From Proteiniphilum sp. (GTDB lineage Bacteria > Bacteroidota > Bacteroidia > Bacteroidales > Dysgonomonadaceae), in NCBI GenBank assembly GCA_015478855.1, contig JADMKJ010000161.1, positions 14,523 through 72,735 on the forward strand: a stretch of DNA of 58,213 nt, in the 5' to 3' direction. The position numbers were made by a program, and so were the translations under genes. Below the pieces are notes generated by a model that saw only the letters and a program-made list of their open reading frames with translations, ran no database searches and had not been told where the DNA came from. Position 1 is the stretch's first letter; each line of letters starts with the position of its first letter. Below, piece after piece: positions 45,701 through 56,200 of this stretch.

Positions 45701-47435
45701 CTTCCATCACCTTTACTACATTATCTGTACTCTCTATTGTACTTCCTGCAGGCATCGTAACATAGATATTGAAACGGTCTGAGTTCACCTCCCTGTTTTG
45801 TTGCACTGCCGTGGTGAGCGATAGGATCAGCACCACAAAAAGCAGGATGAGGGAGCCGAAGATGGTCTTTCCCGGATTTCGCAGGCATGATTTTAACAAC
45901 ACAAGGTATACCTGTATCGGACGTTGTGTCAGGGTCACCTTTTCGTAAAAGACCGTTTTACTTTTTTTACTGCGTAGAACCAGATAGGCAGCCATAGGGA
46001 CGAATAACAACGCCACGGCGAGCGACACAAGAAGAGTAGAGATAATCGATACGCCGATATGGGAACCCATAAGTTTCAGCAGGAAGTTATCGGAGAAGAT
46101 AAATGGCAGGAAGATAATGACCGTGGTAAGTGTTGCTGCTACTATGGAACGCAACACCTCTTTTGTCCCACGACTGACCGATTTGCCGGCAGTGAGCCCC
46201 ATGCCTGACAACCGATAGATATTCTCCAGGACCACGATACTGTTATCCAGCAGCATACCTACCGCCAAAGCCATTCCGACCAGTGTGAGGCTATTCACTG
46301 AAATGCCCGCATAATAGAAGAAGCTAAAAGCGGTGAAGACTGAAATAGGGATGGAGAGAGCAATAAAAAATACCAACCTTACATTCTTCAGGAAAAACCA
46401 GAGTACCAGGATCGCGAGCAACCCACCCATCAAAGCAAGGTTGATGATCTGATTGATGTTGTTCTCCATTACTTCTGCCGTGTTGGAGTCAACCACGATC
46501 TCCACGTCATGCAGCACCAGTCGTTCGTTCAGTTGTTCAACGGCATCCAACGTGCGATGTGACAGGTCAATCAGGTTGGCTTGTGCATCGCTGACAAGTG
46601 AAACAGAGATTGCTTCTTTTCCATTGACCCGGCTATAGGAGGTCTCTTCTTTCAGATCGAAGAAAATTGTGGCAATATCTTTCAGCAACACCGGTCCGGG
46701 AGCAACCACAATGTTTTCCAGATCTGACACTTTGGTATAGGAGGAATGTACATGGACGAAATACTGGCTCTCCTTTTCTTTCACGGTGCCGACAAACACC
46801 TTCTCACGTGCGTTGTTGTTCAGCAGGCTGCTGACGGCGGAAGGCGTGATATTCAGCGCCTTGCCGGCCTCCTTATTCAGCTGTACCTCAATGGCCCGCT
46901 CACGTCCGCCGAACACCTGAACAGCAGCGATCCCGTCAATATTCTCCAGCTCCGTCACCACCTCCTCTTCCACAATGTTGCGCACACGGTCGACTCCTCC
47001 GGAGCCTCTCACCTGGAGAGAGATGAACGTGTTGTTCATCATCGAGACATCCATCTTCTGCACGCGCACGTTAAAACCTGCCGGTAGCGATGCCGATACT
47101 TCCTTCATCTTCTCCTCCAGCCGCAGCGAGGTGGTATTAAAATTCACATTGCTCTTAAAGTCGACACGTATGGATGACTGGCGGCTGCTGATCTCCGATT
47201 GTATCCTGTCCACCCCACCCACGGAGCTGATGGCACCTTCAAGCGGTATGATCACTTCCGACTCCACAAAAGCAGGATCCATCTCCTGTTGTGAGGTAAC
47301 GGAAACATACAGCATGGGCAACTCCGCATTGGGAAGCAATTCTACCGGTAGTTGTTTATAGGAGACATACCCCAAAAGGGTAGATGCTATAAACAACATA
47401 CTGATTGTTACTCTTCTGTTTAAAAGAAAGTCCAT
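42741..47435 (-). CDS. RND-family efflux pump fused to an ABC ATPase domain
   Basis: 1564 residues in one uninterrupted frame. Residues 1 to about 1020 are a full RND (AcrB/HAE) transporter: N-terminal helix, two porter loops, and membrane blocks including GMLLDNSIVVLENIYRL and GVVVNNGIILIDYSKLL. About 1020-1285 adds roughly six more membrane helices with short soluble stretches. About 1285-1520 is a complete ABC nucleotide-binding domain: Walker A GPNGAGKST at 1310-1318, Q-loop GFLPQEFG, signature SFSGGMKQR, Walker B ILVVDEPTAGLD and H-loop FSTHIIEDI. Proton-driven and ATP-driven modules in one polypeptide are highly unusual. It lies between a separate RND gene and an ABC-2 permease. A sequencing join is unlikely because the frame is intact throughout. 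Confidence 0.88.
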   Translation of the reverse strand: MDFLLNRRVTISMLFIASTLLGYVSYKQLPVELLPNAELPMLYVSVTSQQEMDPAFVESEVIIPLEGAISSVGGVDRIQSEISSRQSSIRVDFKSNVNFNTTSLRLEEKMKEVSASLPAGFNVRVQKMDVSMMNNTFISLQVRGSGGVDRVRNIVEEEVVTELENIDGIAAVQVFGGRERAIEVQLNKEAGKALNITPSAVSSLLNNNAREKVFVGTVKEKESQYFVHVHSSYTKVSDLENIVVAPGPVLLKDIATIFFDLKEETSYSRVNGKEAISVSLVSDAQANLIDLSHRTLDAVEQLNERLVLHDVEIVVDSNTAEVMENNINQIINLALMGGLLAILVLWFFLKNVRLVFFIALSIPISVFTAFSFFYYAGISVNSLTLVGMALAVGMLLDNSIVVLENIYRLSGMGLTAGKSVSRGTKEVLRSIVAATLTTVIIFLPFIFSDNFLLKLMGSHIGVSIISTLLVSLAVALLFVPMAAYLVLRSKKSKTVFYEKVTLTQRPIQVYLVLLKSCLRNPGKTIFGSLILLFVVLILSLTTAVQQNREVNSDRFNIYVTMPAGSTIESTDNVVKVMEESLEVIPEKKELISRVNEEEAMLTLILQENFQKIGKRTISEIKADLQSRIPNVGGAEITVADATGGGQDNAGGMSGMVGFMSLLGIGDNQERIIVKGSDYEMMQLVAEDIRYQLEQQEYIQNTRVSFMRRQPEIMLDFDQILLTSYGITRTNILTGLSELDSEFSSGTTFKVGDESYDIIIRDEMTEEEEEQQNKQKTIDDLHAVQIMNSSGGLHNLKDIASVNKGYGRSRIIRVNQDKQLDVRYGFLPGIEQSKTLLEGYRADIDQLITGYNLPAGVAIEVIHEEDQFADFKFLILAAFLLIFMILAMVFESVTTPLVILFSIPLAAIGSLIALFLTGNSLLNANTLMGFLILLGVVVNNGIILIDYSKLLRKRGYRRERALMTAGISRIRPILITAITTIIAMLPLAMGNTEYAGAIGAPFAITVIGGLAFSTLLTLLIIPTVYMGLENALEWYQTLTVRTKIIHLLLFVTGVAAIYLYGEGMLYQVLYLTVLAVLIPGVTFFAQTSLRRARADVVDPDQEVEIVVRSLVKIYDRSGRFTREWNSGLEIRRRMGLSGEYHSLKDFIPVAWQFILWGFGFYFTYFYLESRLWGFLFSFVMYAATLYLWRKMRAYLFYRYEGSKIVRTINRILFWSMPPLILWGLYRMLDNLPMVLIIGALWGVGIAIYISSQFLYRRNVNIERVTGRYAGLKRSYFRMVMSIPLLGRRRRPFKALRGVSFEIKTGMFGLLGPNGAGKSTLMRIITGILEQSYGSIWINGLDTRLYREELQSLIGFLPQEFGMYENMTAWEFLDYQAILKGLTDSSVRDERIGYVLKSVHMDERKDDQIGSFSGGMKQRIGIAMILLNLPRILVVDEPTAGLDPRERIRFRNLLVELSKDRIVIFSTHIIEDISSSCNQVAVVDKGELKYFGVPEKMVDMAFGNVWQFLIDKESFEEKLDKSLVVHNIQDGDRIQVRYISDTEPYPGAVQVEANLEDAYLCLLKNI

Positions 47436-47461
47436 TCTCTATATTTAATCTGTAAATATCT

Positions 47462-50400
47462 CTACACCTCCTCAGCATCAGCTGAAGCATCTACACCTGC
47501 CCTTTTATTGACCGTTCGCTTCATTTGCTCAAACAGGTAATAGACACAGGGGATCACAACCAGGCTCATCAGCGTGGAGGTAACGAGTCCACCGATGACT
47601 GCCACAGCCATGGAGGAACGCATCGCGACACCCTCACCGAAATTGAACGTCATTGGCAGCAACACCAGAATCGTGGTGAGGCTTGTCATGATGATAGGCC
47701 TTATACGCTGTTGTCCCGCCTGTACGATTGCATCTGTCAGCGGCATCAACCTCTTCAGCTGATTGATGCGCCCCACCAGGAGGATCGAGTTATTGATCGC
47801 TATCCCTGCCAGCATGATGATGCCCATCGCACCCATGATGTTCAATGGTGTCCCTGTGATCAGGAAGAACATGATGGCACCTACCAGACCAAACGGTGTA
47901 GTTAACAATATCGTAAAGGGGTGCAACAATGATTCAAACTGAGATGCCAGCACCATATATACTAACACTACGGAAAGCAGCAAAGCAAAAAGAAGACTAT
48001 CCATCGATTCTCTGCGTCGCTCTTCTTCTCCCGTTACCGTGATGGAATAATTTGTGGATAGATCGATATCCGCAACCGCCGCACGAATTTCGCGTGCAAC
48101 CTTGTCAAGCGATTTATATGCTTCCATATCGGACACAATCTTGTTGAGGCGACTTTGGTTCCTGCGGAAAATCTCTTTTGGTGCCTGCGAAGAGGTGATG
48201 GTGGCTAATTCACTCAGTCTGAATTCCTGGTTACCGCTTGTGATAACCAGCTCCTCCAGTTGCCTGCTGGTCATGTCCGGCACTTTGATAACGATATCAC
48301 GCATCTCACCCTTGAAATCCATTTTTCCGACGTCGTGTCCCTGCAGTTGTTGTCCGATCTGCTGAATCACGGCAGCTACCGAGATGTTATGGATTCCCGC
48401 GATGGTACGGTTGATATTGATATTGAGTTCGGGTGCACCGTCGGCCATGGACGATTTTATATTGTATAGTCCCTCCACGGATGACATGCGTGACACCACT
48501 TCGTCCGTTAAGGAAGCAATCTCCTCGAGATGATCGCCCTTGACTTCCACCACAATGGGTGCCTCCTCGTCACCTAAAAACTCACTCAACGAATTGTCAT
48601 CCTGCCTGAACGCAAGCTCCAACCCGTCAATATCAGTTGTTGCCTCAGAGAAACGTGCGATCAGATATGCCGGTGATATCTTACTCTGATCGGATAATAT
48701 AACTTTTATCATAGCTGTATGTTCTCCTTCAAAGATCTGATGCTCAGAAGAGCCTTTGCCAACATGGCTATAGATCACCGTCAGGCTGTCTCCGGTGATG
48801 CTGTGCAGCAGGTATTCCAGATTATTCACCACCGCATCGGTACGTTCCAGCCGGGTACCTTCCGGCAATTTGACCGAAATCGTAAAGTCTTTCCCTTCCG
48901 TACGTGGTAAAAATTCGGTACCTACATAAGGTACAAGAAGTATGGAGACGACCAGTATAGCTGCCGAAACAGCGATCACCCACCAGCGATGGGTGAGCAG
49001 CCTGCGAAGATGATGGCTGTATCCTTTGAACTGCACCGCCTTTGACGCTGTTTTACCCTCTTTCCGTCGCGTCAGCCTGTCATAAAACATGGGGATCACC
49101 AACAGCGCCACAAAAAGCGACGAGAGTAGTGAAAAGGTCACTGTCCACGCCAGGTCCCTGAACAGTTCACCCGATGCACCATGCAGGTAAACGATCGGAA
49201 TAAATACAACGATGGTCGTTACGGTAGAAGCAATGACTGCCCCGGAGACTTCCGTGGTACCGTTGATGATTGCCTCTCTGCGCTCCACTCCCTGTTCCCT
49301 GTTTCTGAATATACTCTCTATCACCACGATCACATTATCGATAAGCATGCCTGCCCCCAGTGCCAGACCACTCAGCGTCATCACATTAAGCGTCAACCCG
49401 TTGAAATACATCATGGTGAACGTGGCGATGATGGAAATCGGTATCGAAACGCTCACGATAAGCGTCATGCCTACCCTTCGAAGAAAGAAGAACAGGACCA
49501 GCACGGCAAGCAGCATACCAAAGAGAGCGCTGTTCATCACCTCGCTGATAGCCTGCTTAATAAAGGTTCCCTGATTGCTGATCACCTGAAACCTGTACCC
49601 GGGCAACGCCTGTTCGATGACTGACAGCTGACTGTTGATAAGATCTACTGCCTTTACCGTATTGAATTGCGTCTCTTTATAGACAGAGAGGCCAATGCAG
49701 CGTTCACCATTTATCCGCACAATATTATCGGGGCGTGCATTCTCGAATTTTACCGTGGCTACTTCACGCAAAAACAGGGGCGCGCTCACACCGGCTCCTC
49801 CATTCTGCATTTCTGATTCACCCGTGGTTACCTCCGTAGGTTTGTAGCTGACGATCAGGTTCTCGAAATCCGCCTCGGAGTTAAACAGCGACGAGCTCTT
49901 CACCAGGTACTGCAAACCCAGCTCGCTCACCCTTCCCCCCGATATGCTTTGATTATTTGCTTCGATTCTCGAGGCGATCTCTTCCATGGTGATACCAAAC
50001 GCACTCAATGTGTATGGATCTGTTTCAATTGTCAGCACCGGGATCTCTTCACCCGACAGGGATACTTCGGCAATGCCCTCCAGCCGTATGAGCTCGTTAC
50101 GAATATAACTGTCCGCCATCTTCCGCAATTCTGCCATGTCGGTTATCGACTGGTGAGACATCGCGATCAGCATGACCGGTGCTGTGTTCGGATCATGTTG
50201 GGTGATGTTGATGGACTCAATATCGGAATTCTGGGATAACGGGGTCATCGCCTTCTGAAGATCAAGAAAGGCTTCATCCATATCTTTCTTTTGCAGGTAT
50301 TCAACCGTAACACGGGCTGATCCGGCCCTGATCACTGAAGAGACCTGCACCACATCACTCTGACGGATGGCCATCGACTCAATGCTTTCGACAAACATTC

Positions 50401-50584
50401 TTTCGATCTCTTCCGGTGGACGCTCACCCGCTTCCAGTTCGATGAAGAGGCGCGGGCTGTTCATATCCGGCAATAGATCCACGCTGAGCCTGTCGTACGA
50501 GATCTTTCCAAGCAGCAGGATCGCTAACACGATCATACTGATGGTGACGGGATTATTTAATGCGAATCGGAGTATGTTCCTCAT
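47462..50584 (-). CDS. RND efflux transporter (AcrB/HAE family)
   Basis: 1040 residues, the normal RND length. It shows the N-terminal helix with NNPVTISMIVLAILLLGKI, two large periplasmic loops, and the membrane blocks GMLIDNVIVVIESIF and GIAINNSILLVGRINQL. A single Asp occupies the site where AcrB has an Asp pair, as in many HAE-type pumps of this kind. It should export hydrophobic or amphipathic compounds using the proton gradient. With the adaptor and TolC-like genes upstream it forms a standard tripartite pump; the RND-ABC fusion follows 26 bp after it, suggesting a heteromeric pair of RND subunits. Confidence 0.93.
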   Translation of the reverse strand: MRNILRFALNNPVTISMIVLAILLLGKISYDRLSVDLLPDMNSPRLFIELEAGERPPEEIERMFVESIESMAIRQSDVVQVSSVIRAGSARVTVEYLQKKDMDEAFLDLQKAMTPLSQNSDIESINITQHDPNTAPVMLIAMSHQSITDMAELRKMADSYIRNELIRLEGIAEVSLSGEEIPVLTIETDPYTLSAFGITMEEIASRIEANNQSISGGRVSELGLQYLVKSSSLFNSEADFENLIVSYKPTEVTTGESEMQNGGAGVSAPLFLREVATVKFENARPDNIVRINGERCIGLSVYKETQFNTVKAVDLINSQLSVIEQALPGYRFQVISNQGTFIKQAISEVMNSALFGMLLAVLVLFFFLRRVGMTLIVSVSIPISIIATFTMMYFNGLTLNVMTLSGLALGAGMLIDNVIVVIESIFRNREQGVERREAIINGTTEVSGAVIASTVTTIVVFIPIVYLHGASGELFRDLAWTVTFSLLSSLFVALLVIPMFYDRLTRRKEGKTASKAVQFKGYSHHLRRLLTHRWWVIAVSAAILVVSILLVPYVGTEFLPRTEGKDFTISVKLPEGTRLERTDAVVNNLEYLLHSITGDSLTVIYSHVGKGSSEHQIFEGEHTAMIKVILSDQSKISPAYLIARFSEATTDIDGLELAFRQDDNSLSEFLGDEEAPIVVEVKGDHLEEIASLTDEVVSRMSSVEGLYNIKSSMADGAPELNININRTIAGIHNISVAAVIQQIGQQLQGHDVGKMDFKGEMRDIVIKVPDMTSRQLEELVITSGNQEFRLSELATITSSQAPKEIFRRNQSRLNKIVSDMEAYKSLDKVAREIRAAVADIDLSTNYSITVTGEEERRRESMDSLLFALLLSVVLVYMVLASQFESLLHPFTILLTTPFGLVGAIMFFLITGTPLNIMGAMGIIMLAGIAINNSILLVGRINQLKRLMPLTDAIVQAGQQRIRPIIMTSLTTILVLLPMTFNFGEGVAMRSSMAVAVIGGLVTSTLMSLVVIPCVYYLFEQMKRTVNKRAGVDASADAEEV

Positions 50585-50628
50585 TTACAATATCATGTTA
50601 AAAGAATGGCAATTCTCTATCTATCAGA

Positions 50629-51681
50629 CTATTTTAACACTTTCACACGGCTGTTCTCACGCAAGGTCTCATATCCCCGGATGATGAGATTGTCATTCTC
50701 ATTCAGCCCCTGGGTAACCTCGATATTATCTTCATCCTCAAGTCCCGTTTGAATATCACGCAGAATCGCTGTATTTCGCTCCACGATGTAGACATACTTC
50801 CGGTTTCTTCGGGAGATGACCACATCTTTCGGAATCACAATGGCGCTATCGGCTCTGTCCACCACAATATCGGCTTTCACAAACATCCCGGGACGTAGTT
50901 TCAGCTGGTTGTTATCGATCAACAACTTCCCTTTAAAAGTACGTGTCTCCGTGCTGATGGCCGGTGACAGTTCACTTATAACGCCACTGAGCGTATCGTG
51001 AGGCATCGTGTAATGCGTGATGTAAACAGGTTGATTTGATCGTACATATTCAATCGCACTTTCCGGCAGGTTGATATCCATGTACATGCGTGCGTAGGCC
51101 ATCAATCCAACCATCTGACTGCCTTGTGTTACCCTGCTCTGCGGTGAGTAGTGCGGCAGGGAGACAATAACACCGCTGAAGGGTGCCCTCACCCTCATTT
51201 TTTCCAGGTTCAGGCCTGCATTTTCAAGATCGTAGCGGGCGTTGGTGACCCGCACTTCGGTATTGCGCATTTCACTTAAGGTGACACCACCTTTTTCATA
51301 CAGGGCATTTTGTTTGCTTTGCTCCTGTTCCGCAATTTCAAGACTCAACTTTTTCGATTCCAGCGCGATCCCATTTTCATATTCTTTATCTTCCAGGCGG
51401 ATGATCAGCTGACCTTTTTTTACGGCATCGCCTAACTTAAAGGGCCTGCCGGTGGAAGGATTGTTCTGCAGGTTATATAACCCACTCATCTCGGCATTCA
51501 GCTCAACACTATAGGTCGCCAGTGCCGTTCCTGTCGTATTGATCAGTCTGCTGATCGAACTTTTCTTCAGCTCCTGCACTGAGACAGGTGTTTCAATCTC
51601 GCTTTGACTGTTTTGTGGTTGATTACCACATGCTGTCAACAATGTAACGAGTACCGTTAGCAATAAAATTCTGTCGTTCAT
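50629..51681 (-). CDS. Periplasmic adaptor lipoprotein of RND exporter (HlyD/AcrA type)
   Basis: 350 residues. The signal ends in LTACGNQPQ with the lipid Cys near 18. The order is typical: barrel-sandwich half, coiled-coil hairpin (about 95-160, SLEIAEQEQSKQNALYEKGG), the second half with MRVRAPFSGVIVSLP, a beta-barrel and a membrane-proximal end. The adaptor bridges the inner-membrane RND pump and the TolC-like channel. Its gene lies between those two, 44 bp before the RND gene and 32 bp after the TolC-like gene. Confidence 0.92.
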   Translation of the reverse strand: MNDRILLLTVLVTLLTACGNQPQNSQSEIETPVSVQELKKSSISRLINTTGTALATYSVELNAEMSGLYNLQNNPSTGRPFKLGDAVKKGQLIIRLEDKEYENGIALESKKLSLEIAEQEQSKQNALYEKGGVTLSEMRNTEVRVTNARYDLENAGLNLEKMRVRAPFSGVIVSLPHYSPQSRVTQGSQMVGLMAYARMYMDINLPESAIEYVRSNQPVYITHYTMPHDTLSGVISELSPAISTETRTFKGKLLIDNNQLKLRPGMFVKADIVVDRADSAIVIPKDVVISRRNRKYVYIVERNTAILRDIQTGLEDEDNIEVTQGLNENDNLIIRGYETLRENSRVKVLK

Positions 51682-51713
51682 CCGGTTATTTCTTTTTATT
51701 TATGTCCGTAAAT

Positions 51714-53216
51714 TCAATGGGTTGTGCCGGTCCATTCCCTGACTGGTACAATGGGCCTATCATTTTCAAAGTCATGCAATGTTAATATCTTCAGGTTAAG
51801 CAACTCAATTTTATAATTGATCTGTGCCTGTGCATAAGTAATCTTCCTGTTCGACAACTGTGTCTGGAACTGACTGATTTCCATCCCCGTAAGATCACCT
51901 TCCCGATACCTTGTCAGGTTAAGATCGTAGGTAAGCTGCGCATTCCGAACACTTTTCTCCGCTATATCAATCTGGGTACGCAGGTTCTCCAGCCTTCTCC
52001 AGGTCTGCCTCACCTCCAGCTCGATATCAGTCCGCAGGTTTTCCTGTTCAAGCCTGGCAAGGGTTTGCGCTACCCGTTGTGCCCGTACCCGCGCTTTTTT
52101 CTCACCCCAGTCAAAGATCGGAACAGTCAGACTCACTGACACACGTGGGTTTTGGGTAGGATTATCATATACATTGTGCAACCTCTCATGGTCACCTATG
52201 ATTCCTATCGACAGGGAGATATCTCCCCTGAACTCATTCAGGCTCTTGGTCTGGATCATCTGAAGTTCCGCCAGTTCAATATCAATCTCGCGTTGCCGAA
52301 GCTCCATTCTCGAGCTCAGGGCTCTTTGTACTGCCTGTACCAGATCAATCGCCACCGCGCTCACCTTTATCACTAACGTCACCTCGATGTCATCATTTAA
52401 TGGTAGGCCTAATGTCTGTTTCAGTTGATCTTTCGCATTTTCAAGCGAAACATTCCGCTCTTCGACCGCTGACTGTGCATTGGCAAGATTCAGCTCGGCC
52501 TGATAGAGCTCCTCTCTTGCCGACAGGTCTGCCTCCACCTTATTTTGAATGATTTCAAAACTTAACCTCGTATTTTCCAGCTCTTCCCTGCTGATAGTGA
52601 GGTTATTCTGCGCCATGAACACTGAGTAAAACTGATTGGTGATGCTACGCTCCGTGTTCAATCGCTGTAAGGCATATCGGATGCCGGCATTCTCATAATC
52701 GAACTCTATCTGCTGCAACTCCATTTTTCGGCGGTTGTAGGTGAAAATCGGCTGTGTCAGCCGCAAGTAGAGATCGTTGCTAAATGCCCTGTTTCTGTTA
52801 TCCATCCCTTCCACAGTTGACTGATTATCCTGCCAGCCAAATGTATTGATCAGTGAGATCTCTCCATCGGTGAACAGGATCGGTTGGGATACCATGAATG
52901 TACCGCTTGTTGCAAGTGTTTCATTGGTATACCATTGTGACAGGCGATTGTCAAAACGTCTTGACCTGCTGTAATTGATCGGATCGAGATCGAGTGAAAA
53001 ACGGGATTTCAACGATGCCTGTTGCGCAACAAGATTATACTGATAACGTTCAAGGCTGAGTTTTGATGCTTTCAGATCAGGGTTATTCTCCTCTGCAATA
53101 TCCAATGCCTGGTCAATGGTCAGGGATGTTTGTGCATGCATGGATGAAAGCACTGATAATCCCGTCAGGAGTAGTAGTACGAAAGAATGTTGTAACCTTA
53201 ACCTATTCATGTCCAT
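51714..53216 (-). CDS. TolC-family outer-membrane efflux protein
   Basis: 500 residues with a signal peptide (about 1-28, ending in SMHAQ). Two outer-membrane efflux repeats, each rich in long helices and coiled coil, cover the chain: LTIDQALDIAEENNPDLKAS near the start of the first and the QRALSSRMELRQREIDIE region in the second. TolC proteins trimerise to a channel across outer membrane and periplasm. It probably serves both the RND and the ABC parts of this operon (inference). Confidence 0.92.
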   Translation of the reverse strand: MDMNRLRLQHSFVLLLLTGLSVLSSMHAQTSLTIDQALDIAEENNPDLKASKLSLERYQYNLVAQQASLKSRFSLDLDPINYSRSRRFDNRLSQWYTNETLATSGTFMVSQPILFTDGEISLINTFGWQDNQSTVEGMDNRNRAFSNDLYLRLTQPIFTYNRRKMELQQIEFDYENAGIRYALQRLNTERSITNQFYSVFMAQNNLTISREELENTRLSFEIIQNKVEADLSAREELYQAELNLANAQSAVEERNVSLENAKDQLKQTLGLPLNDDIEVTLVIKVSAVAIDLVQAVQRALSSRMELRQREIDIELAELQMIQTKSLNEFRGDISLSIGIIGDHERLHNVYDNPTQNPRVSVSLTVPIFDWGEKKARVRAQRVAQTLARLEQENLRTDIELEVRQTWRRLENLRTQIDIAEKSVRNAQLTYDLNLTRYREGDLTGMEISQFQTQLSNRKITYAQAQINYKIELLNLKILTLHDFENDRPIVPVREWTGTTH

Positions 53217-53264
53217 ATTTATTTCATTTTCTGTTCAACTCTGTCTGATTTCTCTCTATGGCTT

Positions 53265-56200
53265 TTATCTCCTGACAATCTTAACGGCATCGGCCGTCAC
53301 TGATCTTATTTTGGTGTCATTGCTTAAAACAACTTCTACTGTATCATTATTGAAGAAGTAAGTTCCCAGTTCACTCCATCCCTCTTCCGATCGTTGCAGA
53401 TTAATATAGGCATCTTCTTCATGCCCGTCATACCGCACCTTAAAGTGATATTCGGCATCACCCCCGCCGCGACCTCCTCTTCTACGGCCCCGGCGCAGTT
53501 CATCCGGTTTGTATACCCAATAATAGAGATCATACTGCCCGTTGTCTGTGACCGGGATCTTCCATGTGGCTGTCTGGTTCCCATTGCCGCTGTTTATCAC
53601 ATAGGCTGAGCGAACATGGGTACCGTAATATTTTTCGTTCGTGGTCAATGTCCACTGTAATGGTGGACGCCAGTCGGAGACACCCGAATAACGAAACGAA
53701 TTATCCTCCACCCTATCGAGCCATTGCGGTAAGAGACCTACCACCTCGGGTGCCGACAACAGGAACAACGTGGAGTCTTCATTGTCGACAATCAACTCAC
53801 CGGGTATCTCATATGATGCGTTCTCCACGACGAAATCGCCTTCCTCCTCAATGGGTTTGTTCCGTTCCCGAATGATATTGTTTACCGGCAGCCTGATGAA
53901 GGCGGGCAGATTTGCAGAGATCAGGGTATTGATATTGATACTACGCGGTACTTCCTCCCATACGGACACCAGTCTCTTCGTTTCTCTCGCTTTTAACGGC
54001 ACTTTCCGTATTGCCCGCGGATCATAGATGGCACCTTGTCCACCTCCGAAAAAGATCTCCACGTTGATGACCCCATCATTATCCGAGTCATTGGTAACCA
54101 GTTGACGTAAGACATAAACCTCTTTATCCCGGTTGGTGATTTGAATAACCTCAGGTGACCACAAGATATAATTGGGGAGGGCTGTAGGATGATACCATGC
54201 TTCCAGTGGCGCGTGCAGATCGACATCAGCAATCATCCCCAGGGTATCCAGCAGCTGTTCAAATCTCAGGTTGGTGAATATATTCCGCTGCAAGACAGCA
54301 CGCAATGAATCACGATACTCCCTGTACCCTACATTTCGCTCAGCATGGGCAAACAGGTAATTGGCTTTCAGGGAGGTGATGTTATCCAGCAGGTCGCGAT
54401 GCGCTATACTGGAAAGTAATTCCTTGAATGGTGATTGTTCCATCAGCAAGTTTGCCTTTTCATTATTGCTGATCCCGTTCATCTGTCTGATCCAACTGTT
54501 ATCATCTGATTTATCCTGCAGGTAGAGCTCGATCAACCGATTGGAGACAGGCCATTCAGATGAAAAAACATTATACCTGAAATTGTATAACTGTGGAAAC
54601 AGGAAATAGGGATTGGGTTTCGTGGAGATATTTACTGAACCTCTGTTCTGTGACCAGTTAAGATTGCTTTCCGTTCGCTCGAAAAGCCGTGTGAATCGAT
54701 TCAGCACACGCATTGCCGCATCTTCATCACTGATCTCCTGTCCGTTTCGCTGTGCCTGCCTCTTCTCATCCCGCACACCTCTCACCACATCCGCTTCATT
54801 GACGAGGCTCCCTTTTTCAGGGAACAAAACCATCTCTGGCTGCATCACTTCCTGTGCCTGGGTCCATGTACGCACATAACTATAAAACTGGACGGGAACC
54901 TCGATAAGAGAAAATCGGCTGAACGAATAATCGAGTGAATAGCTGCTTTCAATTGAGCGCTTTCGTTCTCTGAGTTGTGCAGGAATAGTATCAACAATTG
55001 AATTGAAGAGGGAAGAAAAATAATCATGCCCTTTCAGATGCCATATGCTGTAATGCGTATCATCCACCTCGATGCTTTTCTGTTCGTAATCGCCGATGAT
55101 TAGTGTGATGGAGGGGGTCGGAAAATCAGTCTCATAAATAAATATACTGTCGTACGTAACCTCAGTAAGCACGCTGTCCCTTCTGGCTTCAGTGAGGATC
55201 ACATCTCCCGGCGCAGCGGGAGCCTGCGGACGTGCGAGGGTGTCTCTGCCCGCACGTTGCGCGCCTCTGCCCCTCCCTCTCTCTCCGGCAGGTCTCTCCT
55301 GACCGGCGGAACGTTCTCTTCCTGTACGCCCCTCCCCGGAAGGCCGTGCTCCAGCTGCATCTCTGTCACCTGCAGATGGCACCCTGCGGGGTCTCATGCG
55401 CCGGGCAGCTGTCGAATCGGTTTCGCCGGAGTTGACAGTGCGTCTTGCCGGCCGTCTACCGGCACGTAGAGAATCATCCGGTTCAATGGCGACCCTTTTC
55501 ACGACGGGCCATTTCATGGTTCCCTGTGACAAGGCTTTAAGTCCGTTCAACGTCTTCACTTTCAGGCGGAAGTGACTGAAATAAGCCTGCTGCCAGTCGG
55601 GGTTCTCACTGCTGTAGGAGGTACCGGGACGTGGATACCAATATGTTTCAGGTGTGAAAAGCAGGTAGTTCATATGTTGAAAACTGTATTTTTTATCAAT
55701 CTTAAACATCCCACTGGCATACTCCTCCTCTAGGATCTCTGCAGGTATATCCAAATAAGAAAAGCTTTCATCAATCGCTCCGGCATAATTCATCCTGAAA
55801 CGAACCGAATCTCCCGGTACTATTTCACGTCCAAAATCGATTAACAGGATTTGGTGATCACGTTTGAACGACAACGGGTTATTACTTTCCGTCACCTCAC
55901 TCACTTTCAGTCCCGGATTCAGGGTGAAGCAAAAAAGTGAGGAGCGGTTCAGGGCAACCCCATGCAGTTCCACTTTGGAAGAGATCGTGCGGGGATGTTG
56001 ATCCAGGCTGATATCATAATGGTTGATCACCATCTTCGGACTGTTCACATACCGGTTGTTCACTTCAGTATATAGCTGACGTCTGCTTGCCGTTTTCATG
56101 ATGGAGGCCACATGATTGTATGAAGCCCACATCCCTGCAGTAACAAAAAGCAACGACAGATAAAGCCAGCGATATTTCCCCATTTTCGTGTTGGGAAGCC

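Noticed and set aside
43000-50600. Loss of proton relay in the RND pumps (single Asp, no AcrB-type Lys)
   Set aside because: Many HAE-type pumps share the LDN/LIDN and VNN variants, so this is not a sign of inactivity.
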